Shown here: positions 35,030-48,000 of the stretch, in pieces
Layout of the letters: every line of letters starts with the position of its first letter
Numbering within the stretch: the first letter of the stretch is position 1
Source: Melastoma dodecandrum
Taxonomy: Eukaryota > Streptophyta > Magnoliopsida > Myrtales > Melastomataceae
NCBI GenBank assembly: GCA_029817715.1
Contig: JARUPY010000474.1
Coordinates: 4,030,001-4,094,000 of the forward strand
DNA: 64,000 bases
Direction: 5' to 3'
Notes under the pieces: model-generated
The model's database searches: none
What the model was told of the DNA's origin: nothing
The model's input: the letters and a program-made list of their open reading frames with translations, nothing else
Position numbers and translations under genes: made by a program

Positions 35030-35036
35030 ATTTATA
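35030..35036 (-). promoter_or_regulatory. TATA box of MYB-d
   Basis: TATAAAT on the minus strand within CTTTATAAATACC, only about 50 bases from the start codon, giving a very short leader compared with the other copies. Confidence 0.55.
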
Positions 35037-37391
35037 AAGTCGTGGTCGCGTCCTCGAGTGAATGCTTTCGAATCACTCCCTTCTCATTTCATTCCACCCA
35101 AATATTTGTCGTTTCCCGTCTGAACACTGACCAAATGCGTGGGTTAAAGACGTGTTTACAAACCATGTCCCGAGCTTAGCAATAAATGATGGTTGGTTTG
35201 TGGTTTGCTCATTATGAGGGTGATGGATGTCGTGGCTTTTTGAATACTTGAATTGGCTTTGTTCTACGTCCCAGATCTCACATGTTTAATCGAGACTTAT
35301 ACTGCTGCCTGCTCGGGGATCGTCTTCTCAATTTTCGTAAAGCTTTCGATTAGAATCAGCAGGAATTGATCACCAAAAAAGGGTCGAACATGGGGATCAC
35401 AGTACATGTGTCTTTATTGTTTTCATCTACACTAGGAAGGACGAGAATTGAATGACGGTTAAACAAACAGGAGTTGGAGGAACGGAGTAGTTTGGAGTTG
35501 GAGACATGATGTGTTATTTTGAAAATAAATATCATCAAAAAAACCTCTCGGACCCACCCTCGTCTAGGGTTGATAATGAAGAGGATGACACAGTTGATGA
35601 CGTAAGACTAGTACGCCAGCATGGTGCTCAGCAAATGGAAGTGGGCAAACGAGAATCTTAGCCCCTTCCCCAACACCATCCCCACCACACCTCCATTGGT
35701 CATTTTTACGTGATCTTGAGGGTTATTATTAGATCCCCTTTTTAACACGGTGGAGGGGGAATATTCAATGTTCAATCTCAATTTAATCAAATGGTTTTTA
35801 CGACAAATTGTGATTGTTTAAAAGAAGAAAAGATTGTTGTTCCTCTTGGTTTCTTTTTGTGGGGAGTAATTTAATGAGCATTTGAATAATTGGGTAATCG
35901 AAAGCAATAAACTATTGGTGCACCGTCCAAACCCCAGGGCATGGACGATTGGACTGACAACACCATTCCAGTGGTTGGTTTTCAGGTCTGGCCATAACTG
36001 CTAAGCGTAAGCAAAACTCTGTCCAATCCAGAATTGAATATAAAACACGAATTAAATGGAAAACAGAGTTAAATATCTCTAAAATAATCGAAGTATCAAT
36101 TCTCGATCTCAATTCCAAAAATGTTGCGAGAACTGAGAAATATATGGCAAAGTCGGTAATCTGGACCTTTTTCTCCTGACTTGACGTTATTAAGGTAAGT
36201 GGAGAAGGGACCCTGTTAATATAAGTACGACGGACTCTTTTATCATGAGCTTACATCACCACATAGACCTACCATTAATAATAAACCTGATATGCGCAAA
36301 GGCCCAACCAAAATGATCACAAAAAAAAGTCTTTTTTTTATGAGGCGTAAGTTGATAATTTATTATAGTAAAATATAATTTTTTATTAAAATAAAATAAT
36401 AAAGCTAAAAATAAAATTCCAATACGAACCGCAATAATGATATAACTGGGGCAGCTCAAGCTCATGCGTTTCCTTTTTTTGTTTAACTCATCCATGGAGA
36501 GGATTATCTCCATGATCATGTCCCCCAGCTAATTGCAGCAGACGAAGAAGAGTAGCGCACCCTCCCCCTTCAAAGAGGGCTAAGACCATACCACCGAAGG
36601 GATGAGATCGTTGCAATCCGACCATGAACACGGATCGAATTAGTCCACGGTGGATGATTCCCTTTCACTTAATATATATAATATATGTATATCAATACCA
36701 CAGAAACCATTGAACGTGTTCAAATAACTTGACTGAAAACACGCTGGTTTCCACTGCATTTACGTATAAAGGAGAGGAAAAATGAGAAAAGGGACAAGGG
36801 GACAGGTTGAGTTGAGGGGGGGGACCGACTCGAAGTCTTGGTCAATTCATAAATGACATTTATTAGGACTAGGATATAATGAGAGCGACCGCACGCGGTA
36901 CTAGGAAGTGTAAACATAAGAAGCCCTCTCTCTCTCTCTCTCGGCACTAGTGTTGTTAAATAAATCTATCGAGAACAACAACAAATGCTCAGTTCGTTAT
37001 CATTGGAAAATCAAGAGAAGTGAAGAAAATCAAGGGGTTTGAAAACTCTAACCCAATTTCCCTCTAATGATATTTCAAAAACTCTAATATATAGTGGTAT
37101 TATACCCAGAGGTAGTAGGTTCATGTCCCATCATGCATAAAAATTAAAAAAAAAAATTAAGAATAAGCCAAGAAATCCCAATTTTAGTAGCCCGCTTAAC
37201 ACCTAATCCGATTTAATACGTCGCTTCATCTTTTTTTAGTAACAGTTGGCGTGGTGCGAAAAAAATTCATTTGTAGATGAAAACCCATCTAATTTATGAT
37301 CGTTATTACGCAAGGAAAAATAGTTATTTAGAATCACAACCATACACATAACACCCAAAACCCGGAAGCGGCTAACGGTACGTGCATGTGA
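35037..37391. other. MYB-d upstream region
   Basis: No coding gene is recognised. A short remnant of the copied MYB upstream block (GGTGCACCGTCCAAACCCC) lies at about 35918-35938. A CT microsatellite is at 36927-36941. Confidence 0.4.
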
Positions 37392-38060
37392 GACTTACGT
37401 AGTTTACTACTTAATACTAAAATTAGTAGTAAATTTTACTAAAAGTTGACCGTTACTACTCAAGTCAACGCAAAAGTAGTAAAAAAAAGTAGTAAATTTT
37501 ACTACTTATTGGTCTTCTTTTAGTAAAGTCAACGCAAATGTAGTATAAAATGTCGTAAATTTTACTACTTCTGGACTGTTCAACGCAGTGCAATTTTACT
37601 ACTTTTACGCTGACTTTACTAAAACCTCATTTTTAGTAAAGTCAACGTAGAAGTAGTAAAAAAAGTAGTAAAATTTACTACTTTTTTTACTACATTTGCG
37701 TTGACTTTACTAAGAAAACCCACTTTTAGTAAAGTCAACGTAAAAGTAGTAAAAAAGTAGTAAATTTTACTACTTCTACGTTGACTTTACTAAATTTCTC
37801 CTTTTTAGTAAAGTCAGCGTAAAAGTAGTATAAAAAGTAGTAAAATTTACTACTTTTAACTGTACAAATTATGTCGATAAGTGGTAATTGTTTACTACTT
37901 TCGTTGTGATTTTTAGTAAAATTATGTTTGAGTTGGTAAAATTGGTAGTAAATAGGTAGGGTTTGTCGTAAATGTTTACTACTTTAAGCATGTTTTTACT
38001 AAAATAAGTAGTAAACTGTTACTACTTTATAGGCGTTGACTAAGAAATTTTACTACTTTG
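37392..38060. repeat. Array of AT-rich palindromes (AGTAGTAAATTTTACTACT family)
   Basis: Repeated hairpin units built from an outer arm TTAGTAAAGTCAACG / CGTTGACTTTACTAA and an inner core AGTAGTAAATTTTACTACT. The best units are 37520-37622 (imperfect), 37633-37713 and 37726-37793; a unit with a missing right arm starts at 37805. Further AGTAGTAAA/TTTACTACT words continue to about 38060. They lie at the left side of a Mutator-like element, so terminal or subterminal repeats are the simplest reading. The right end is outside the window. Confidence 0.75.
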
Positions 38061-38799
38061 AACAGTGTTTCCGAACCTAACTCCGAATCTAATTATTCTA
38101 AATTTTGATGTAAAATGACTATTTTGCCCCGGTTACTAGTATTATTACTACTTTACTGAATGATTCCTCCATTTCGTTCGAAGACGTTTTCCTTCCTGCC
38201 GCCGATCGTCTTCCTTTCCTCTCCGAACCAATTCCGTCCGTTTGGTTCGCCGTTGCTGTGGAAGTCGAGGCGGGTCTCCTGGTTTGGACGACAAGGACAT
38301 CAGGTGGTCGTCCTCTCCCTTTCTCGACCATTTTCTTCTGCCATTACGGTTTAGGGCTGGAACGAGTAGAACATTAGGTGGTCGCCCGACGCGGTAAGTT
38401 GGGTTTTTTTTCTGCATTGTGGTTTCGTTATTGGTTTAGTTGAGTCGGTCGAGTGTTACAGTGAGGGTGTGTAGTCGTTTAAGGTTTCGTGACAGATTTG
38501 GGTTTCGGTTTGATAGTGGTTCGAGTGGGGCTGGGTGATGGAGTGGGTGTTCGGTTCGAGTGGGACTGGGTGATGGAGTGGGTGTTCGATTCCGTGGTTT
38601 CATGGGTGATTTGGTGTGACTGGGTGATGTACTGGGTGATGGACTGGGTGATGGAGTGGGTTTCGTAGGTGATTTAGGGTTCGGTTTGAATTCTGTTTTG
38701 TTTGAGTGGGGTGTAATGTGAAGTTGATATGGTTTCCGTTGATTCGGTTTGTGATCTTTAGTTGATTTCCTTTTTAGTTATTTCATCGAAAGTGCAGAT

Positions 38800-41700
38800 A
38801 TGGAAGAAGAATTTGCAGAATTGCCAGGAGAAAATTCACTCGAGGCATTCGGTGATCACCCTCCAGAAGCTCCTAACGAAGGCAACACACCTGCTTCTGC
38901 TTCTTCTAAAAATGAGAAGGCGAAGTGGCTGCGTAAAGTTGTTTTCTGTCCTGAATACATTTAATGATGCGAAGCGGGCAGCCCTTTCTGACTTAGGATT
39001 TCATGGGCTATTGCATTTGGCAAGTAGGCAAGTTCATCACAAGGCGTTGAAGTGTTGTCTTAAGTTGTTCGACCCCGTTAAGAGGGTAATGGTAATTGAC
39101 GGTGTGGAACACCGAATGCAGTCTGTTGATGTTGAGGCCCTGATTGGCTTACCTGCTACGAAAGTCGGTGTGCCATTTAGTGGTCACACGGAGACCGTTC
39201 GGGATGAACTTAAACTTCACCTGAAGAGAGGGAAGATATCTTTGAAGTCCGTTGAAAGTACAATGATGGGAAGAGATTTTCCCGATGACCTTTGGAAGGC
39301 GGAGGTCGTACTTTTCATACTAGGATGCTATCTGTGCCCGACAACTGCCTTCGATATTGACAAAGAGTACCTTCTAGCCACACGGGATGTCGCGGCAATT
39401 TGTAAGTTTGACTGGGCTACTCACGTGCTTGATAATCTTGTTAGTCAAGTGAGGGCATTCAAAAGTCATCAGGGAAAGTATATAGGAGGTTGCGTTCATC
39501 TACTGCTGGTGAGAACTTATAGTGAAGTGTTTGTTTAGCTTATTTATTGAGTTTAGAGTGAAGTGTTTACTCTGTACAAAACATTGTTAATGTTTGGTTT
39601 TGTTATTACATCCAGTTGTTTTATGCTTGCAAAAAGTCTGTTGAGGACAGCAACTCAAGAAACACCAGTAGGACAATGCCTCGGTGTCGAGATTGGGATG
39701 ATGAGCGGCTAAAAGCCATTTTCATAGTTGCCTATGCTGAAGTTGTCGATCTTGTAAGTTTTGTCCACCTTGTAATGCATGTACATGTGTATTTATTACT
39801 ATACGATGAGAAATTGTGTCAAAATGTAATTAATAGGAAGAAGGTGATGTCGAAACTAATCCAGAGGAAGAAGTTGATCCTGCGAGCGACTCTGGCAAGA
39901 TGGCAATAGTTATGCGTCGTCTAAAGGTAAGCTTAGTTCTGTGTTTGTTTATAATTTGGATTAGTAAGTTTAATTTTAACATTGGCGTTGTATGTTTGAC
40001 TTCATTACCAGACTGTGGAACTTTCTGTTATGAGACTCCATGCCAGTAATGAGCACATCATTCGGAAACTGAATTACATTCTCGCTGAACTTAGAAGACA
40101 AAGAGGGCGAGCAGGCAAACCTGTGAATCAAAAGACCACAGCTGGACATGATGGAGGGCAGGAAGAAGAGCCTGAAGGAGTCGCACCACCAAATGCTGAT
40201 GACAATGTCGAGCAGGTACAATCTCCACATACTCACCCACGTGAACGGGACACGGCCTTCAATGTACCTGAAGTTGAGGTTGGGTCAACTATGATTTCGG
40301 AGAGAAGCTTGGTGCTGGTCCATCCTCCTCAGATGGAAGATAAATTGCCCGAAGGTTCAGACGATTATTTGGACCCTCGTGCGTTACAACTTGCTCGAGG
40401 TCTCAATAAACTATGCGGATTCTTTGGTACTTCGGAGGTTGTTAATGAGAAAGTTGACACTCTATCTGACCTCGGCTTGACACCATCTGAGGAAGGTGCG
40501 AAGTATTTCCTGTTTGGGAATAAAGGAAAGGAAAAGATGGTTGATGAAGATGTTAACAAAGGGGTAGATGTTCCTACATATAACGAAGATGGGCAGACAG
40601 CAAAAGTATCTCAGCCAGAAGAGGAAGATGTTCCCATATATAAGGAAGATGTTAAGACAGGGGATCCCATAGATGCTGATCCAGATGTTGTTCAAGACAT
40701 GGAAGAGGCGAAGAGGATTGGCGAGGAGGCTGAAGTTCATTTGAAGGTGAAGTATCATTACATTTCATTGTGTAAATGGCTGCAGCAGTGAATGCAAATT
40801 GAATTACATTATCGTACTCACGACAGGAAAGTGGATCATCGACCACAGCTGTCGTCTTCAGAAAGACCACATGACGTACGGCTGAGCGGAAACCGTCGGC
40901 GTTCAAGAGCTCTCCGTTTGTCCCCCCCAAGGCCGGTTACAAGGGCCAGGAAGCGTGCTCGGACAGCTATCCCTGAGGTATAAGAACTTGCCAGCATGGA
41001 ATCATACCATGAAGCAGCATTGAACAAAGCCAGGATTACAGTGTTAATCCATTGTTGTAATTTTTCATTCTTAGGCACTACAAAAATTATTCCCAGTGGA
41101 TTTGCCAGTAAGTGTGCTGAAAAACTTTACAACGGCTCAATGGAATATCATTGAGTATGCTTGGAATGAGGACCACGATCATAGGTTTGTGTCACTGTCC
41201 TCGGTCTTTATGTATTGGGATATTATTTTACTTTGTTCAAATGGCTACCATGGTTGATATGATGCAGTGAATGTCTATGTATGATGGATTCCGCTCACCT
41301 TAATAGGCAGGCCATGCTTTCTCTTGTAAAAAACAAATGGATATATAGTGATGTAAGATTGCATAATATATTAGTTGCTTTCATTATTGACACGTAAGCC
41401 TGACTTGTATATGAGTAACATTTATATGATGCAGGTTATAGATTTCCATGCCATTATACTACAGAGTAGAGTGGATCCTGAAAAGAAAAGGATTTGGTAC
41501 CTCCCCACTTGGTTAGAGGTAAGTGATTACAAAGGTTTTTCCATGGTACATGTGATGTACATGATGCTAACCGAGAACGCCATCACAGAATCTTGCAGCC
41601 TATCAATATAGTGCAGCGAAAATGCCCGTCATAAGCAAAGGAAATGCCGCTTCCTTGTATGCGCACTTCAAGAATCACATTGGCAAAAACCATGAAGTGC

Positions 41701-42507
41701 AATTGGTAAGCATCCCCACAATTTACTACATCTGCATATGAAAAGGTAGTAACATGTTCCAACTTTTTACATGGATGTCTTGTAATGTCTTTACTGGACT
41801 TTTGATATTGTTCTATGCAGATCATTATTCCGGTTTGCCTAGCTGAATCACATTGGGCGTTACAGATAATTTCATTCAGGACACAGGAAGTCATCATTAT
41901 GGACACAATCCATAACAAATTGTCCAACATCGGAGGAAGAGGTGACCTTCATCATCATGTGTTGAAGCTGTTGAGTATCGTGTTGGATGAGAATAAGGTA
42001 AAATCTAAGGTTAAAGGGTATCAAGTACCAGACATTTGCTACTGGAAAATAACTTATCCAACGAACGTGCCAGACCAGATGGCTGCCGGATATGAGTACG
42101 TCCCTCAACTTCACCTATATCTTGTTGACCTTATTCAATGTCGGCAATTGGTAAACATCCTATGAATTTGTATTGTATAGAAACGACTGTGGAGTATATG
42201 CCATGAAATTCATGACTTTGGCTGACGAAGTGGTATGGCCATTTTTTTCAATGCAATACTTTCTAAGCCGTTCTCCATTCACGGAGTAACCATTGCCCCG
42301 TTACGAACATGTTGCTGACAGCCATTCATCATTGTGAATTAGGTTGTAGGAGTTGCCGATAGGTTGAGGCTGGTTGTAAGCATGATAAAATGGCCTGGGA
42401 ATGACGTCAGGAAAAGAATTCAGCAGAAAGTTAAGGATGATGTCAACAAAAAGATCAAACCCCCGGAGAGCAGTGCTGCATCAACATGGATTCCTGCAGT
42501 TCTTTAG
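38800..42507 (+). pseudogene. Ulp1-like (C48) cysteine peptidase gene of a MULE, 12 exons, two apparent frameshifts
   Basis: Predicted exons: 38800-39508, 39616-39753, 39837-39926, 40012-40746, 40827-40977, 41075-41184, 41268-41352, 41435-41518, 41589-41705, 41821-42095, 42181-42232, 42343-42507. All have GT-AG borders, and phases agree except for two shifts. The start MEEEFAELPGENSLEAFGDH switches frame near 38957, before FNDAKRAALSDLGFHGLLHL; exon 5 switches near 40870. The N-terminal third resembles the plant DUF1985/aminotransferase-like regions often fused to Ulp1 domains; the middle is acidic. The peptidase carries His in AESHWALQII, Asp in VIIMDTIH and Cys in NDCGVYAMKF, so the catalytic residues are kept. 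Ulp1 enzymes cleave SUMO; the target of this transposon class is unknown. The C-terminus is basic. Frameshifts may be sequencing errors or real decay. Confidence 0.8.
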
Positions 42508-42680
42508 CAACCTCGGATGTTGCACAACGTTTTGGTGGACTGTTGTGGTTCCTTTTTGGCAGACTCTGTAAGGTCATGTACTGTAATAGAACCCAATAGC
42601 AGATATGGGATAATGCAACACGGAATGTACAGGCGGCTGTATAGTCCAGTTTCTGCCGAAATGCTGCCGAAAATTTATAA

Positions 42681-44540
42681 TTAAGTGTACATATTTTGCT
42701 GTCCATACACTGAGTTATCTTCATAGAGGACATTACCTTCTGAATCAGAAGAAGAATCAGTACATACGTTACCTTCATTGTACGCATTGATCCGACGATT
42801 ATACTGTCGTTGAGATGGGCCTATACCAAAATCTTCCTTGCTTCCATGAATGACGAACTCGCGACGAATCTCATCAGCATAATTAAACGCGACTCGATCA
42901 TGGAACTTTCTTCCACCTTCCTCTTCGACACTACTCTTCTCCAACTCCAACGTCAATGATTGAATGCTTTTCTGGAGCTTCCGAGATGCGTTGTCAGATC
43001 GGGATGCCAAAAAACACATACGTCTGCATGCGGCCATTAGAATACCCTGCCGTAGATCAGCTCGATCAACCCCGTATTCACGATTAGAGAGACATTCATA
43101 AGTATTGCTCTTTGCTGCCTTTGTCCACCTTTTCTTTACCAGATGCTTCGGTATTGACAAGAAACCTTCAACTTTGGCTACATGGAATAGCTGGGCACAT
43201 GGAAAACCAAATGTCTCAAAATGTAAGCAGCTACAGCTAAATTGGACAAGTGCCTTGGCTAATGACACTTGTATGCACCCATGTTCACCGTCATAACACG
43301 AAAGAGTGTATATCCTCGCAATATTCCCATCAACTCTCTGTTCCACGTAAAATCGCGACTCCTTCATGATTTCGGACTGAACTTTACGAAAAGAACTCAT
43401 GGTGTACAGTCGACTAGCATCCTCCTCAAATCTGCGCAACATCGTAATTGGCCTTATCTCCTTATGCAATGACTTAAAATCCTCCTCGTACTCCTTGTGA
43501 CGTAGATCAGCTACAGCACGCTCCAAATTATTTACGAAATCATGCAGTCTATGTTTGCTGTTTACATATCCCTTCATATATCTGTGCATTCGTTCACAGC
43601 GTTGAGTACTTCTAAGCTCTGCCCAAAAATGACCCTGAAGATATGTCTGCCACCACGTATTCCGGTATGCATATATCTGTTGTAGCCATCTAACAGATAT
43701 GGACCCTGTATGGGTCATTAAAGCATACAACTCCTGTTCGACTTCTTCACTTGGTCTACTGTTATACATGAATGACGAAATACGAGCTCGTAAGGTAGGA
43801 TCCTGTACACGACAGTTTATGTTCCGACTGAAATGCCAAAGACATAACCTATGCCTTGACATTGGCCATACTTCTCTCACAGATGCAATCATCGCTTTGT
43901 CGGCGTCTGTGACCACGCTAAGCGGATGTTTGCCGCCCATGATCTGTGTATGAGTCCGCAGGAGCCAAGTGTAGTCAGCAATAGTTTCATTACTCATCAA
44001 TGCAGACCCAAAGACAGTAGTTTGATGATGATGATTGACACCGACGATAATCACCATTTGCATTCCATACTTGTTTGTCTTGAACGTGGAATCTAGTGCT
44101 ACGACATCGCTGAATGCCTCATAATCAGTGATTGAGGTACTGTCTGCCCAATATATACGACTGACTTTATTACAAATGTTTCAAAGGCCATACCAGTGTC
44201 ACTATTCCTCCTAGACAGGAGATATGCAACGACGGAATCACAATGACTAACGACCCCGGCAGACTCTTCCTTAAGCTTCCGATTATTCAGGTCCTTTATT
44301 AGAAAACCGGTACGTGAGTGTCCTCCAGATGCGTGTACAACTAGTCGCATAATATCACATTGTCTAAATCCAACGTCAAGCATTCGACGGATAAAAGTGA
44401 TATCTTCGTCCGAAATTTGTCGCCTTTCTCGCATGAAATACGACAAACCTTCACTCACCATCTCATGATTGTGTTCCAACTGTACTGCAACGAAGTTCCA
44501 TTGTCTATTAACCTCCACCCTCACTTTGAAGAAACAGTTG
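42681..44540 (-). pseudogene. FAR1/mudrA-type MULE transposase, 5'-truncated by LTR insertion and frameshifted
   Basis: Read from 44540 down, the frame opens inside a FAR1-type DNA-binding domain (CFFKVRVEVNRQW, then EHNHEMVSEGL). It runs to about 44165, where a single-base shift moves it to the frame continuing to the stop at 42681. The MULE transposase core follows: ALDSTFKTNKYGMQM (first catalytic Asp), VVTDADKAM (second), LCLWHFSRNI, then RCERMHRYMKG. Near 43200 a SWIM-like finger reads CSCLHFETFGFPCAQ, with Gln where the family normally has the last His. A basic KKRWTKAAK follows. The N-terminal part must lie beyond the Ogre element. It faces the Ulp1-like gene tail to tail with 173 bp between stops. 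Confidence 0.85.
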
Positions 44541-44964
44541 TGTAATGCCTTAAATTATTGGGCCGACCCAATTTTGCATCCAAAGCCCAATTCTTGTTAA
44601 AAGCCCAAAGCCCACCATTCCGAAAACGACCAAAGCCCGGCCCTAACAATGCAAGCCCAACAAAGCCCAAGCCCAACCACATTTTTATTTATTTTATTTA
44701 TTTTGCTGTTTTAATTTCGTTTACTTCGAGATTATCCACTCCCCCAACGGTTTGAACAGACGCCAACGTCGGGGGAGAGGTACACAATCTTCTAGGAGGC
44801 TAACAAATTTTGCCATGTGGCGGCCTTGGATTGGCCCATAGGAAGCACCGGAAGGGAATTCCCCAAACACCCGAATCAGACAAAGGAGGGGGAAGGCCGT
44901 TAGAGGTAAAAAAAAGAAAGAAAAGGAAAATAAAAAGAAGGCAGAGAACGATCGCCAGGGGGGG

Positions 44965-45007
44965 TCTTCTTCGTCTTCTTCTTCTTCTTCTTCTTCTTCT
45001 TCTTCTT
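44965..45007. repeat. CTT microsatellite in the 5' LTR
   Basis: About 43 bases of TTC repeat with one interruption (TTCGTC); the equivalent tract in the 3' LTR (61368-61419) is about 52 bases and uninterrupted. A further interrupted TTC stretch follows to 45057. Confidence 0.9.
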
Positions 45008-48000
45008 GGTCGGCTTCTTCTTCTTCTTCGGGGGGTCGGCTTCTTCTTCTTCGGCTGGTCACCTCTGGACAAAGGTAAGGAGGAGCAAATACCGGAACCC
45101 CCCCGTTGGCAACTAATCCAAGCGGAGCAAGAGACAATAACGGCAGGGAGAATGCCTCCTTACCTCTGCTCGCAGCCAGCCTTGACTCACCTTGACAATG
45201 GCAGCAACCGCAAAGAACGGACGACGGCTCCGTTGAAGCTTCGATGCGTCCACGTCCCTCCAGTTCTGGGAAACCAAAAGAGAGTCGAAATCACCTCCTG
45301 AAGCCTCCCTAGGCCTCTCGGGAGGCCTCCTTTGTCACTGACTTTCTCATTTACTCGTGCAGAGCTTACGACAAGAGCCATGTAGCCAGCAGCAGCAACT
45401 TCGTCTTCACCATCCCCAAACCAGCCGCATTCTAGCTCCATGACACTTTAGGACCAGCGGTGTACACCCGAGCTCGACGTCATCCCAACATCACAGATCC
45501 CTCCCTCTCCTACGTCGCCCTACCAGTGCCTCTCCTATTGCATCCCCCGGTGATACCCGTCTCCTCAATCGCGAGACTGACGTTCCTGACCAACGCTGCA
45601 CCTCACCAGTAATAGGCGACCCCAAGGCGTGTCAATCTCCCTGACGTCCGGCGATGCGGGGACGTCCTCAGAATCAGCGTCTTCCTCGGCGCCCCCGGAT
45701 TCAGCAGTGACGTGTATCTGGCACCTCCCCCACAGTCTATCTCCTCTGGTCCTGACAGCAACGGCTCCCTCCTCCGGCACTCCCCAGTGACGGTTCCCCG
45801 GTGCCAGCTATCCCTACAACCGTCCTCACTTCAGCAAACCTGCAAATATTCAGCGGAGAGTTCCTCCCGACGCGCACACGAGTCTCCCATCGTGAGCGTG
45901 CGTGCTCGGGAGGTGTGGAGAGGGCTGTTTCCCATCGCGAGCGCCCTTTCTCCCATGTCGATCGAACTCCATTCTCGGTGAGTCACTGCACCAGTTGCTT
46001 CCTATTCATTTTGTAGACCCCTTGGACAAATCTAACCTCATTTATTGTTTTTGTTTGCATGAATACACGCTGCGGCATCTTCGAGACATCGTAACCGGAG
46101 CTAGCAAGCTCAAAACCATGCAAAATCAGGTCCACTCCCTTCCTACTTCCTCTGTGACTTCGTCGATAGCTTCTGGGACTTGTTTGTGCTGTAAACTGCT
46201 CGAACTATCTGCGATTGTTGGGATATACGCATGCTGAAATTGGAATGTTGTTCGCTGCCGCATGTTTCTGACGTTTTCCAGCATAACTCCTTGTCCTGTG
46301 CATGGATTGATCTGTTTTTTCACTCCTTGGCTTCCTTTCTCGATGGAGAACAACTTCTCTGTTGAAAGTTTTTTCAAACAGACTCGTTTTACCAATGTTT
46401 TTCCTCTTCGTATGCTGGAGAATGCAGCTGCCCTGTTCTGCGCATCCGCGGAATGTGCAGCTGCACTCCATCAGGCTTAGTTTCGACTGTACAGCTCGGA
46501 TTTGCTTAAATCTACTTGGATTCGTTCCCTTTTTGGCTATTCTACAATCTTCGTGCTTTAAGCTTCTCCATTTGATACTTGCTTGATCGAGTTTTGTTTG
46601 TTCGAAAAAAGCAGCTCGTTTCTGTGTATGAGTGGAATGTTTTTCGGACATAACTTGAACATCAGAGCTCCGTTTTGCCTGAAATTGGTTGGAACGGATT
46701 TCCCTTTAAGTTTTCTAAAACTTTTGTGTTATACGCATTTCTGTTAAACATACACATCCTGGTCAAATCGCTGTTGGAGTGCAGATAGAACAGATGTTCC
46801 GTCGCATTTCAGGGAAGATTCATACTGTTATACGAAAAACTTCGTATCTCTTTCATCACGTGCCCAAATTTTACAAAATTAGCGCTTTTGAAACCATATT
46901 TGAGCCCTCTACAAATCTTATTCTTTGAGTTTTTGCTTTCGGGATCATCTGGTTAGTCTAAACATTCAGAAAAGACGAAGACTTCTAATGTCTCTTGCCC
47001 TTTTGCGGCAGCATGAGTATCTTGCGCACCAGATAGCGTAATTTACTCATTTGAGTTCTGAATGGATTAAAATTGAACCGAGAGTTAGATCCTTTAATTT
47101 ACTACAATTTCTGTGTTTTACACTTTTTATTTTGAACAAGTTTAGCCTACAGTCAAACATGGTCAAACTTGATCTGTGATGCTGGCCGATTGAAACACAT
47201 TCCATTCGAATGTCTAGATTCTCCGCTATGCTGGCAGCAGACTACAGATCCATTTTTCCTAAAATTTTTCATGCTAAATCATGATTGAGTTATCTAGCAT
47301 GTGAAAAAATTTCATTTTTTTTTGACGAACGAGTTAAGAGTTATGAAATTTTCTTTTCTCATCATTCTGCTGGTCAGGGATTGCTTATGCAAGAGACTGA
47401 ATTACATTCTTTGCTTTGTAGAATGAGATTCCGCCGTTGGATTCGTTTGAAATTTTATATTCTGATTTCTTATCAAGATACAGATCTGTAGCTTTTGATT
47501 TCACTTAGATCGGACGATTCTAAGTGAAGTTATGCTCTTATTTCCAAACCTGCGTATGCTGCATTCACATCTATGCTACGGCTGACTTTGCGTGTGCATA
47601 ATTCACAATTCCACCGTTAGATTTTGCTGATATTTGACAAACATGCTTGTTATTAATCTGTTTACTTAATGTGCGGTTGGATCTTAAATATTTTGACTTA
47701 GTTGAAACTTGTGCTCGTTTCTTTGATTTCGAATTGTTGTTTCGGACTTTGAAAATGAAAGTCAACTAATCACTCTTACATTTTCTTTGCATGTACACTG
47801 AGCACGCAATTTCGGAAGATCAGCTCCAATCTTTCGAAGACCGACTTGAAGGCGCGCGTATCAAACCGCGTGGATCCACCCCGGCCTAAAAAACCGCGGG
47901 TTCGAAGACAAAGCGGCCCCAACCTTCAATCTAAGGTACAAAGGGGAGGTGCGGGCCTCCCCGAATTTCATTTTAAAAGCCCACTTGTAACGGATTGTGG

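Larger units (their letters stand above)
37392..44540. mobile_element. Left part of a Mutator-like element carrying a Ulp1-like gene, cut by the Ogre insertion
   Basis: A palindrome-rich end (37392-38060), a Ulp1-like peptidase gene on the plus strand and a FAR1/mudrA-type transposase on the minus strand form one unit with convergent genes. MULEs that carry Ulp1-like genes are known in plants (Kaonashi type in Arabidopsis). The right end, TIRs and TSD must lie beyond the Ogre element, outside the window. The left boundary is an estimate. Confidence 0.7.

Noticed and set aside
37500..37860. Possible CRISPR-like repeat array
   Set aside because: Units are palindromes of varying length without unique spacers, in plant DNA next to a transposon gene.
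44721..45301. Long overlapping frames with poly-Glu, poly-Arg and poly-Leu
   Set aside because: All are read from the CTT microsatellite in the LTR on both strands; the same frames recur in the 3' LTR (61124-61723).
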